Shown here piece after piece: positions 1 to 9,617 of a DNA stretch of 23,916 nucleotides (its first letter is position 1; every line of letters starts with the position of its first letter). Below the pieces are notes generated by a model that made no database searches, was not told where the DNA came from, and saw only the letters and a program-made list of their open reading frames with translations. Position numbers and translations under genes: made by a program. The DNA lies in assembly GCA_900128395.1 (NCBI GenBank), contig LT649476.1:1-23916 (forward strand), in the 5' to 3' direction. This stretch comes from Stramenopiles sp. TOSAG23-2 (Eukaryota > Sar).

Positions 1-256
1 ACTGGATTCAGACCTACTTGTGCTTATGGAGTATTAGCTTGCGGTGGCGCATGAGAGCTTGCGGCGACGTCAGGAGAGCTTTATTATAGTAGGATAGCAT
101 ATTATTCTTGCGATTGAGTATTGAGCATATTACTTTAACACGAGAAGTGTAAAATTATTATAACTTTAGATTTTAACCATATTTCATATGCATATCATAA
201 ATCTTTTCATGACACCCCCCCCCCCCCCACCATATATATTACATATTACATACATT
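1..256. other. Left-edge spacer with GC-rich tandem repeat and C14 run
   Basis: About 250 bases beyond the last readable codon of the DHHC-like gene. Positions 36-80 are clearly more GC-rich than the surroundings and hold a 20/21-bp direct repeat starting AGCTTGCGG at 36 and 56, with a third partial AGCT at 77. A run of 14 C lies at 215-228. No convincing coding exon was found. If the DHHC-like gene is spliced, this stretch would be intron, or intron plus its next exon. Confidence 0.5.
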
Positions 257-1033
257 TTACAACCCAACAGCAGCAAACATTGCAGCAAATGTACTACCCA
301 TATGGATAAACAAACTAATTAAAAACCAATAGAAATATTTAATGTTTCCACTACCTATAGTCGTACCAGTCCATGGACAAAAATGATCAATGTCTTTAAT
401 TAATGTTTGCGTTTCATTACAATATTGTACACCAAAGACACGATATGCTTTTGCTTCTTCACACCATATCAAATCATCTTTATCAATATTATGTGGTCGT
501 AATGCTAATATTTCTTCATCTTCTCCTCCACCATTGTGAACATCATCATCATCATCATTACCACCACTACCTGCACCACTTTCTAAATCATCATCATCAT
601 CTATATTATTATTCCTCCTTCTTCTTCTTATTGCATCATTAGGATTGTCAACATAACGTGGTTGGATACCGGGATCACTGCAACCGGTTAAAAAAAATGC
701 ACTTAATACATTAATCAATGTTACGAAACAAAAAATCCACCATATTGCATTTAATTTAGGCAACGCATCTGCTAATATTACCCATGATATTCCAACTATT
801 AACGACGTAGTCACTAAAAACATTGGCCAACATGGACCAGCAACACATAAAAATTTAGGCAATCCATTTTTTTGCCTTTCTTTGCTTTCTGAAAATACAA
901 CTAAACGACCTATTTTACGTTTACCAAATGGTAAAGATGGTACGCAAGCGGACATTGACATTTGATTGGACATTGGATATTCCCATGGATTTATCGCCAT
1001 ACCAGCTACATTACCAGGCATAGATGATTGCAT
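257..1033 (-). CDS. DHHC-type palmitoyltransferase-like protein, variant DHFC motif, probably partial
   Basis: Likely a membrane S-acyltransferase (zDHHC family), which attaches palmitate to cytosolic cysteines through an acyl-enzyme on the DHHC cysteine. The readable part is 258 residues. There are hydrophobic segments at about 64-90 and 97-117, a DPG motif after TM2 (residues 120-122, family hallmark), an acidic Asp/Gly/Asn linker at 141-173, then DHFC at 216-219 followed by PWTGTTIG and an N..YF motif, and a third hydrophobic segment at 232-258. The family normally has four TM segments. Here the frame stops in or just after TM3. A GT donor (GTAAAATG on the minus strand, positions 260-259) sits exactly at the stop, so I infer an intron with later exons outside the window. 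The cysteine-rich domain is very reduced: only Cys205 and Cys219 are near the motif, without the usual CxxC and HCxxC pairs. It could instead be a decayed copy. Start chosen: first Met at 1033. Confidence 0.6.
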   Translation of the reverse strand: MQSSMPGNVAGMAINPWEYPMSNQMSMSACVPSLPFGKRKIGRLVVFSESKERQKNGLPKFLCVAGPCWPMFLVTTSLIVGISWVILADALPKLNAIWWIFCFVTLINVLSAFFLTGCSDPGIQPRYVDNPNDAIRRRRRNNNIDDDDDLESGAGSGGNDDDDDVHNGGGEDEEILALRPHNIDKDDLIWCEEAKAYRVFGVQYCNETQTLIKDIDHFCPWTGTTIGSGNIKYFYWFLISLFIHMGSTFAAMFAAVGL

Positions 1034-1254
1034 CTTGTAAATAAAACGTTTTTTTTTTGAATCGTTAGATTTGTATGTCTTTCTAGCTATATTTTTCTTC
1101 GTCTCTCACTATATTATTAGTACAACAATTGATGTAATAATTTTATTTTTATTTATATAAATTTGTTTATTTATTTAATGATGTATATATTTTACTACGT
1201 AATATACAAAACCAAAAATAGATGTATATATATTGTTACTATATTTGTTTATTA

Positions 1255-1286
<32 letters not shown>

Positions 1287-1875
1287 ACTAAACAATATTA
1301 ATATATCTGTGAACTAATATTTTAATATATGTTTTTCTTATTTTCATATATATGTAATACATATATACATACACTCTTCATCCTTTGCATTTTCCTCTCT
1401 GTTCTATTAATTAATGATTTAGATTGTTGTACTAAGAAGCACCTAACTGGCTACACTTGTAACTAAATAAAAAAAAAAAAAAACCAATAGCATCTTATAG
1501 ACACAGTGGGTGTTATTTTTCAATTTGGCATTTGGCACTTGAAAGAAATAATAATGAATGTATGTAGTAAGTTATATACGCTAACGCTCCACAAACACGG
1601 TGCAGGCAAGGAGACAAACACGGTGCAGGTACCTAGGTACCAAGGTAAGGAGACAAACACGGTGCACAGGATTTCACTCCACAAACACGGTGTGCAGGTT
1701 TTTTTTTTTTAAACATATTTTTTTATTTCTCTCTCTCTCTCTCTACGTCGTGTGTATTAATTCCTCTGTACTCTCTGTCAAAACAAATATGCGAACGCAT
1801 CATTTTATTTATATTTATTTAAACACGGTGCAGGATTTCACTCCACAAACACGGTGCAGGTAAGGGGATTCTATT
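1034..1875. other. AT-rich spacer between two minus-strand genes
   Basis: This lies upstream of the DHHC-like gene and downstream of the large membrane-protein gene. It holds TTA trinucleotide runs near 1258-1287, a poly-A run at about 1470-1483, a CT dinucleotide tract at about 1729-1742, and the 16-bp repeat cluster annotated separately. Short open frames across the repeats (1506-1712 and 1600-1863) look like products of the repeats and are not called as genes. Confidence 0.6.
1591..1860. repeat. Six copies of a 16-bp word around a 14-bp palindrome
   Basis: The word ACAAACACGGTGCAGG occurs at 1591-1606, 1614-1629, 1653-1670 (with CA inserted), 1681-1698 (with TG inserted), 1821-1834 (first two bases lost) and 1845-1860. 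Two flanking words recur with it: AAGGAGAC before copies 2 and 3, and ATTTCACTCC before copies 4 and 6. A perfect 14-bp palindrome, GGTACCTAGGTACC, sits at 1628-1641 between copies 2 and 3. The repeats are GC-rich in an AT-rich spacer. Function is unknown: clustered protein-binding sites, a minisatellite, or remains of a mobile element all fit. Confidence 0.8.
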
Positions 1876-4278
1876 TTATTTATTCTTGTTCTTCTCATGT
1901 TCCTCTGCAATTGTATATAAACGTAAACATACCGTGATCAATGCAACTAATTCAAACAATTCAAACGTAACAGCATTTCCAAACATGAAAATAAAAATAA
2001 ATAAAAATCCTAATAAATTACTACCAAGCGTTGAAATCATTTTACTACTTATAATATCAAGCGCTAATGATGCACATGTATTTATCCAAAGGAAACGGAT
2101 GATGGTACCATTAATAAATCCACCTTGAAACAAAGATGTATTTACACCACGTTCCCAACAACCATTGATCGGTCGTAACAATGGAATGGCGATGTCAAAC
2201 CATACCCAACAGCTACATAACATTATAAAATAAGTACCAAAACGATATAAAAAATATGTTTCCGGGCCGACACTGAAACATCTTGTACCCGATGAATGAA
2301 TCCTAAACACATTGTAATCATTGTATTTCTGATTTTGAAGAAAATCTTTACCCATTTTACAATTCACACCACTACTAAAATGATCCGATACAACCATATC
2401 AGGTGCCATTTGACTTTCTGTTTGAACACCTATTGCAGAACGTAAAGTTGTTTCCCAATTTTCATATTCATCCGTAGCAATTTTACCATCATCTGGTAAA
2501 ACCCAACGATACACAATAAAACGTAATAAATTTTTCTCTTCATAAACAATTTGCATCATCCCTTCCTTTCGTTTTTCTTCCATTTCCTTACGATTTGAAT
2601 CCGTTGCGATACCAATACCATTACATAAATCTTTGAAAAATGTATTGTAAATTTCATATACAATTTCCGTTGGTTCAGATAATACAGATTGTTGATTAAA
2701 TATATCTTTCAATGTTGCAAAACGCATTTTCCATTTTGATACAAATCCAACGGATGGTTGCTCTGGATTAAACCATGAGGTTGCACTAGGTTTTTGTAAT
2801 ATCCCAGTTTTACTATGTATAAACCAACTAAAATACGTTCGTTTTATTCCATATCCAAGTAGATTAATCAAACATATTTTTGCACGTATGGTGAAAACAC
2901 AGAAACAAAGTATTAAAAAAAAGATTACATATAAAAGCCAATACCAAAAATGTGATTTTAAAGAATATCCAAATGTTACGGTACATACACTTTCACGTAA
3001 TATTGGTCCATATCCTAAATATTCAAATGATTTGATTGAAAGTTTCAAACCGGATATCCAAAACAATAATAATAAATAAACAATTTTTACTACTTGTGGT
3101 ATTGGCATAGGAAATTTAAATATTGTATAAACTGGCAATGGTCGACGATCATGATCTTGACCTTTTGCTTCATGTGTACATACATATAAAAAATCCTTCT
3201 TGTTCTTCTTACTAGTAGTAGTAGTAGTAGAAGATAATGTTGTTGCAGTATCATTTAAAATTGGACAACGAGATAATAATGCTTGATTTAATAATACAAT
3301 TTCACCATCTTGATTCATTAAATAAAATGCTTTTGATTTGTCTGTACGTTTACTTAAACCACCTGATTTCGATTTAAATGGTTTACATAAATTACGTATA
3401 CATCGATCTACTTCATTTACCATTTTGCTACCATTCTTACTATCATAATGAAATTCAATCTGTTCATTACGATTTTTTGGTGGTCCTTGCAATGTTTGAA
3501 AATTATAACCATTTCGATAACAGATATATCCTGGACCACAACGATAAGAATATTGGGGAAAACGTAAATTCAATACACGGACATCAAGCTCGTCGGCGTT
3601 GTTGACGGATGTTACACCACGTAATAAATTCATACGTTCATCATCTGGCATAGAATCTATTCTTGGTTGAAAACTTTCATGTGAACAAATGAAATATACA
3701 CCATTTGTATCTTCGGTATATTTCAATGTACGTGATAATAAATCGATATCATTCGGTTGAGTTGGGTTGCCAAATTTAGAAGCAACAATCCTCTGGAATA
3801 CACCGTTCCATCTCATCTCATCATCTTCATTTTTATCGTATACGATACCGTCCACCAAGGAAGGTAAACGACGTTCACAAAAAAAATTTAATGCCGCCAT
3901 TTCTGCATTACCTAAGGAAACATCAAGTTCATTAAGTTGTTGTATCACACGCTCAACAAGGTCTCGTTTAATTTTTATGTTATAATCTGTCGTTTCTTCT
4001 ACTGCTGCAGTAGTAGAAATAGTAGTAGTAGTACTTGTTGTTGTCGTCGTCGCTGCGATGTTTTCATCATCATGATCATCTTCTTCATCACTACTTGATT
4101 TTTTTTTACGTGGTTTGGATTTAGATCGTGGCATATTATTATTGTTGTCTTTCGTAGTATTGGAATTTGTATAAATTGATGTTAATAAATGATTTTTTAT
4201 TTTTGTTTGTTTTTGTTTTAAAACTTTTTCTAATTCTCTTTTCTTATTCGGCGTAATATGTACTTGTATCCAGGACAT
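1876..4278 (-). CDS. Unrecognised large multi-pass membrane protein
   Basis: Family not recognised. The longest frame is 800 residues. Met1 has a weak start context (C at -3). Met49 (position 4134), just before a Lys/Ser-rich then acidic stretch, has A at -3 and may be the real start, giving about 752 residues. Visible order: basic/acidic low-complexity tail with Thr runs (51-95); a soluble region (about 100-390) holding two similar motifs, FICSHE near 196-201 and YVCTHE near 365-370, each followed by a (R/K)FP triplet; hydrophobic segments at about 390-412 and 443-466; a ~200-residue hydrophilic loop (470-670) with an acidic/Lys-rich helix near 565; then hydrophobic segments at about 676-700, 720-742 and 752-790 (possibly two). 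This gives roughly six membrane passes. No catalytic motif, ion-channel signature or transporter signature is evident. No intron is needed to read it. Confidence 0.7.
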   Translation of the reverse strand: MSWIQVHITPNKKRELEKVLKQKQTKIKNHLLTSIYTNSNTTKDNNNNMPRSKSKPRKKKSSSDEEDDHDDENIAATTTTTSTTTTISTTAAVEETTDYNIKIKRDLVERVIQQLNELDVSLGNAEMAALNFFCERRLPSLVDGIVYDKNEDDEMRWNGVFQRIVASKFGNPTQPNDIDLLSRTLKYTEDTNGVYFICSHESFQPRIDSMPDDERMNLLRGVTSVNNADELDVRVLNLRFPQYSYRCGPGYICYRNGYNFQTLQGPPKNRNEQIEFHYDSKNGSKMVNEVDRCIRNLCKPFKSKSGGLSKRTDKSKAFYLMNQDGEIVLLNQALLSRCPILNDTATTLSSTTTTTSKKNKKDFLYVCTHEAKGQDHDRRPLPVYTIFKFPMPIPQVVKIVYLLLLFWISGLKLSIKSFEYLGYGPILRESVCTVTFGYSLKSHFWYWLLYVIFFLILCFCVFTIRAKICLINLLGYGIKRTYFSWFIHSKTGILQKPSATSWFNPEQPSVGFVSKWKMRFATLKDIFNQQSVLSEPTEIVYEIYNTFFKDLCNGIGIATDSNRKEMEEKRKEGMMQIVYEEKNLLRFIVYRWVLPDDGKIATDEYENWETTLRSAIGVQTESQMAPDMVVSDHFSSGVNCKMGKDFLQNQKYNDYNVFRIHSSGTRCFSVGPETYFLYRFGTYFIMLCSCWVWFDIAIPLLRPINGCWERGVNTSLFQGGFINGTIIRFLWINTCASLALDIISSKMISTLGSNLLGFLFIFIFMFGNAVTFELFELVALITVCLRLYTIAEEHEKNKNK

Positions 4279-5950
4279 ATGTATCTATCTATAGTTTCAA
4301 ACTCTCTCTATGTCTATTTGTCTGCACTAATCGTCGTCATATATATATACAGACGACACTTGTTTCACTATTTTCAATAGTGTTCCACACCCTTTCATAT
4401 TGATATATAATATTTATTTTTTTTTGAGAGAAGTGGGAGAGATGTGGATAAGTTGATAGGATAAAGTTGTACTTAAAGGTAATTAGACTACAACTTGAAA
4501 AAAAAACCAAAAAATGGTAAAGAAGTTAGTTATAATAGTGATATATAGTTATATAGCTTTTACTTTCGGGTAGGTAAGAATTGGAAAAAAAATAGAACTA
4601 AATACCATTGTGATTTGTTGTGGGAAATTGATTTCTATAGCTAGGAATATCCGATTTTTAAATTTTATAGATAGCTAATACTTAAGATATCGTATGTTCG
4701 TGTACATATTGTCGATGGTAGATGGTAGATATACAATGTATATTAGTATTTAATTAGTAATCATGTGTACATAGAGTTATAGTTTGTATTATGATGTAAT
4801 TATTTTCTAGAATAATTCCATTCTGAATGGTTTGGATAAAATTGGAAATAACGTCATTTATTCAGCACTTTTATTAGATTTATTAGTTATCTTATTTTCA
4901 TTTCAAAAATTTTTGATAACACTCCTGCTGAGCTGCTGAGATTGTATGAGAGACGAGATATAGGGCATACTTCCTGTATTATATACTATGCCACGTTTAA
5001 GTACGTAATATTATAAATAATCGCCGCTGCTGTGTAAAAACAACTATTTCTATAACTTTTTTGTTTTAATCAACTTGTGCACTTGTACGAGGAAAGGTAC
5101 TTGAAAGGAAATATTACATGGGAATAGCATTAGGCATCGTTTTCTACATCCAAATCTATGCACCATATATCTTGAAGGGAATTTGAAAATTATTAGGTTT
5201 TTTTTCATCTCAAAATTTCAGCTATGGGAATTAACATGGACATAGCATTACATGTGGTGCGAGTCTGAAAAATCGTTATTTTCGATTCTCAATTTGAATC
5301 TTTTTTACCTGCTATCTCCATGCTAAATTCCCAAATACCAAATTTGACACCACACTGCCATTTGGTGAAGTGCAATATACTTCGCTTGATTGAATTTAAG
5401 GGTTTACAATATTCAAATTATACAAAATCCACACACACAGATTTCTTTAATTTATACTTAAACGGATGATAAGAATACTAAAATGTTAAAATGCAGTATG
5501 ATAGGAATATTATTCCAATACTTATACTAATACACCCGATTTCAGTATATATATATTAACCCTAACACCAACATCAAGTACAAAAAATACCTAATATATC
5601 CTATCAAATATATCAAATACTACAAATCTACTTAGTATATGAAAAGTACTATATTAAGTATAAATATGATAGGAAATGAAAAACAGAAAATGCTACACGC
5701 ACCATGACAGACAGTATTTCAATTCCCCTTAAAAATGATTTCTTCCTCAAGAACTGGTCGAACAACACACTTTACAAAAACATATATATATCGATATACT
5801 AAGCGACCTGTGGAAGAGTCGTATAGAAAGAAGGTTTGAGAATCAATTGTAGACAAGTTTGAACTTACATAAAATAGTTTATACATAATACGTAAACGTT
5901 TATATAACAACAACAAAAAAACAGACAAACACAACAAGAAAAATTTCATT
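4279..5950. other. AT-rich divergent intergenic region
   Basis: This separates the minus-strand membrane-protein gene from the plus-strand ten-repeat gene, so promoters for both should lie here. No gene was found. It contains short A/T homopolymers, a foldback-type repeat at 5118-5367 (separate entry), and a CACACACAC tract near 5432-5440. A 76-codon minus-strand frame (5719-5949) begins one base from the start codon of the ten-repeat gene and is not called. Confidence 0.55.
5118..5367. repeat. Foldback repeat, member of a dispersed family
   Basis: An imperfect inverted repeat of about 24 bp brackets roughly 5223-5335: the left arm contains TGGGAATTAACATGG and the right arm is the complement of TGGGAATTTAGCATGG. 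The match continues inwards through ATAGCA. A second small stem (ACCAAAT/ATTTGGT) lies at about 5336-5367. The word CATGGACATAGCATTAC at 5235-5251, plus the following TGTGGTG, closely matches the reverse complement of the minisatellite unit at 17714-17911. A shorter match, CATGGGAATAGCATT, is at 5118. I infer an old non-autonomous foldback or MITE-like element. Confidence 0.5.
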
Positions 5951-8900
5951 ATGGCTACGTAAGTAAATCTATCTATCTATATATATTGAATTCTACATTT
6001 TTATTTTAATAGATTAAATATATTTTGAAATATATATATATATACATTCAAGTGTGTATGATAATTGTGAAAAAAAAACCAAGATATATTTATACATATT
6101 ATCTTATATATACGACAACATTCATCGAAACATTTACAAATCCATATCTATCCTTCTATCACAAATATAATCATACAAATATAACTAACATATATAATTT
6201 TTTATATACACACGCACACCTCATCTATCTATATACGTATTAAAAAAATTATCAAAAATTGACAACGAATTCATAAATTATGCACAACATATTATACAAC
6301 AGCAATACATTCTTTTCAGTTGATGCTGAAAATGGTGAAAATACCAATGAAAATTTATGGACGGTTAAACAACCAAAAATGCCTGCACATTTAGCTGAAC
6401 GTTCTGCTAATTTGAGGGAAAAATTCTATTCATATGATAAAGAACAACGTAATAAACAAGCATTTGAAAATCGTGAAAATAATTTAAAAGCGATACAAGG
6501 CAAAGCTAAACAATTCATTGCAAAAGCTGAAGCAGTGAAAACACGTAAAGCACAAATATTAGGTGAAAATAACCAAACAACGTTTACACAGGATGGTTCT
6601 CCATTCAAAATGCGTGGTAATTTAGCAGAGAAAGCAAGTCAAGATGTTGTAGATCATCAAAAGAGTACGTCACCAGTAAACGTTGCTTCAAACTTGGAAG
6701 CTAAATTTGCTTCGTTTGAAACCAACCGTACGGAACAAATGAACGAAAAAGTTTCCTTCGCTGCACGTGACATGGCAAAAGTTGACGGCGTTAAAAAACG
6801 CAAGGCACAATTGCAAGCGCAACAATTGTTAACGCAAGGCTTTGCCAATGAAGGCGATACGAAAGGGGAACAATCACAAGGATGGGGTTCACCAATGAAA
6901 TTACCAACACGTTTAGCAGCACGTGCAGAAGCATTACAACAACGTTTCAAATATTCACCAACAAATATGCAACAAAAAGCAGAGGCAAACCGTAAAGCAT
7001 TTTTAAATGGTATTCGTGCAAAAGCACATAAAGTATCCGAACGTCGTGAAGTTGTATTTGCAAGAAAAGCAGCAATGACGCAAGAAAATGCAGGCATGTA
7101 CACCGTATTTGCACAAGACGAAAACGATTCTGTCGTGCCAAATGCTGGATGGAACCAACGAGCAAAATTACCAGCAAATTTAAGAAAAAGATATCATACA
7201 TTGAGACGTAAATTTGCATATGATCCTGCACAACGCGTAGCAAATGCAGAAAAAAATCGTGAAGCACAATTGATGGACGTACGCATCAAAGCACGTGATT
7301 TCTCTAGCAAAGCACAACAAGCACGTGATAGGAAAGCATTGAAAGAAGGAAATGAATTTACCTTTTCCTTTAGTGCAGATCCAGATAACAACGATGCGGA
7401 GCAAGGTTGGGGTGTTCAAAATGTAAAATTGCCAAAAGCATTGAAAATGCGATGTGAAAATTTACAACAACAATTTAAAAAAGAACCATTCGCAGTACGT
7501 GATGCAGAAGCAAAAGCACGAAGAGAACAATTTTACAGTGAAATCAGTGCAAAAGCACGTACATTCAGTGGTGCACCAATGGGCGTAAATGCATATTCCA
7601 TCTCATTCAATAAAAAAGACGATGATTTCGTAGAGACGCAAACTGGTTGGACCGATTCACAAATTGTTATGCCAACTGCATTGAAAGCACGTTGCAATAA
7701 ATTAAATGCACAATTCAAACCAAAACCACATGCAGAGAGACAACAAGTAGCAGATACAAACCGCGCTCAATTCATGGCTGAACGTGTAGCAAAAGGACGC
7801 GCAGTTAGTTTCAAAGTGGATAGTGCCAAAGCAAAACGTGGAATGATGCAAGCTGCTGGATTTTTCAATGTAAATGCAACAGATGCGAACGATAACAATT
7901 CAAATGCTGGATGGGGTGTTCGCACACGTTTACCAAAACGTTTAGCACAGCGCAACAATAAATTGCAACAACAATTTAAAAAAGCACCATATGCAGAACG
8001 AGAAGCAGAAGCAAATGCAAGGCGTGAAATGTTTTACGATACAGTAGCAAATACAGCGCGTTCCACGCGCTCCAAAGGGTTAGGCAATAAAAACATGTAT
8101 TCCGTCGTCCCAGCGGATGAGGAAGAGTTTAAAATGAAACAAGCAAATGGATGGGGCAAAGCAGTCATGATGCCAAAACGTTTAAAAGAGCGTGTTGCAT
8201 TTTTAAATGCCAAATTTAACAATCGCCAACCATATGAAGTACGTAGACAACAAGCATTCTATAATCGTCAAGCGTTTAATGAACATACTAAGCAATTTGC
8301 AAACTTAAATGCTATGAAAGCAGTTAATGCAGCAGAACGTCGTAGTGAATTCGAGGACAACATGGTCATCTTTAGCAACGCACAGCCTGTAGCTATGCCA
8401 ACTAAATTAGCAGAACGAGCCAATTTCTTACAAGCCAAGTTTAAGAAAAAAAATACATACGAGGAAAGGCGTTTTAATGCCTCCATGAACCGTGGCAAAT
8501 TCAATTTGGAAAAGTCAAAAATGGCAGCATCCTTCAGCAACCGAACAAACACTGTACAAGCACAAAAAGAAGCATTTGCTGTGAACATGTCGTTGATCAA
8601 TGTGAACGGCCCAGTAGACTCCCCAGTGAAAATGCCAAAAAGGTTGCAAAAACGCGTTGTAGATTTACATGAAAAATTTTCATACGACCCATTCAAACGT
8701 GCACAGCATGTAGAGGCAAACCGCCAATCACGTTTAGCAATGATCCGCGCAAAAGCAGCACGCCAAAAGACACGTGCAGCAGCTGCAGCAGCACGCCGTG
8801 CACAAGGTGCCGGTACCGTAGTAGAAGAATCTAACGAAGTGTCAACGAATGATGTTAAATTAGAAACTGTTAAAAGTCAAAGTGTCGCAAAAACTAACAA

Positions 8901-8955
8901 TAGTGGTGAAAATGTATGTTCCAAAGTAAGAAAGAAAACATGTAACATTCAATAA
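5951..8955 (+). CDS. Ten-repeat basic protein (spliced, 886 residues), unrecognised
   Basis: Family not recognised. The simple open frame begins at 6280 with an ill-fitting N-terminus. A better model joins an 8-nt first coding exon, ATGGCTAC (5951-5958, A at -3 and G at +4), through a GTAAGT donor and a 344-nt intron to an acceptor at 6301-6302. Exon 2 then starts at 6303 in frame and the protein begins MATNTFFSVDAENG. It contains about ten repeats of 75-98 residues. Each has Gly-Trp (in most), a K/R then (L/M)P, LxxRxxxLxxxF, then a long helix with ANR or NR and KAR/KAK. The (L/M)P anchors fall at residues 29, 203, 292, 379, 459, 546, 626, 701 and 780, with a degenerate unit near 127. The protein is Lys/Arg/Ala/Gln-rich and almost cysteine-free, with no signal peptide or membrane segment. 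I infer a helical structural or filament-binding protein, possibly cytoskeletal. The stop codon overlaps an AATAAA word. Confidence 0.8.
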
Positions 8956-9617
8956 AAATTTAATGTCCACATATATATCAAACGGTGCTTTTTAACTAAC
9001 CACGAAGTTCAAATATATCATACTCATGCTGAAATAATCACTTATACATTAGTAAATTACTAAATGTTTGTGTGCGTATTATGTGTGTTGTGTTTTGTAT
9101 TTTGATATCGACGTGTGTTTTGATTACCGAGAGATTTGATATTGTAGAACGTGCAAATTTAGTTTTATCCCATTATATATATAATATGCATTTCATAGGA
9201 ACGAGCCAAATAATAATAATAAAAAAAAGAAAAAACAGAAAGAACCAAAAAAGACATTTTGATTTATTTGATAAATATTAATATAAAAATATTGAAGCAA
9301 TTGGAGAAAAATTGTAATGAAAGTTTGTCCCAATTATATTTGAGAATCAACGATCGAGAAGAGTAAAAAATAAAATTCCCCAGCAGGATTTTAGAAGAGA
9401 AAAAAGACACTCTCTCCCGAGTGTGACGAAAAATTTAAAAAAATTTATTAAAAAAAATAATATCGTATTAAAATAAAAATATAAAAACACATTATATATA
9501 TATACGTATGATGTTTAACACTTTCTCCCTCTCCTCCTCCCTCTCCCCCCGTTTTTCGTTTTTCCATTTTTTACCTCTGTCTCTTACTTCGTAACTCATA
9601 CACAAACGTGTCTTTTT
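8956..9617. other. Spacer between convergent genes
   Basis: The 3' ends of the ten-repeat gene (+) and the polymerase gene (-) face each other across this ~660-base stretch, so it should hold both polyadenylation regions. It has A-rich runs (about 9218-9260 and 9430-9480) and a strong pyrimidine tract (CTC/TCC-rich, about 9523-9550), then AT-rich sequence. A 69-codon open frame at 9072-9281 is low-complexity at its C-end and shows no protein features. No RNA gene was recognised. Confidence 0.5.

Noticed and set aside
1-256. Fourth transmembrane exon of the DHHC-like gene within the window
   Set aside because: No open minus-strand frame after a plausible acceptor showed a hydrophobic segment, so the missing part, if any, lies outside the window.
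1506-1863. Two overlapping plus-strand frames across the 16-bp repeats
   Set aside because: Their residues simply repeat the translation of ACAAACACGG words; no domain features.
5719-5949. 76-codon minus-strand frame with a hydrophobic N-terminus, one base from the ATG of the ten-repeat gene
   Set aside because: It would occupy the promoter of the ten-repeat gene, is low-complexity and AT-driven, and contains an internal donor-like GTAAGT. No protein features apart from one hydrophobic stretch.
6657-8696. Several antisense frames of 60-148 codons within the ten-repeat gene
   Set aside because: Shadows of a strongly codon-biased Lys/Ala/Gln-rich coding sequence; no independent motifs.
9072-9281. 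69-codon plus-strand frame after the ten-repeat gene
   Set aside because: It lies in the expected 3' UTR, ends in a Lys/Asn-rich A-tract translation and has no homology that I recognise.
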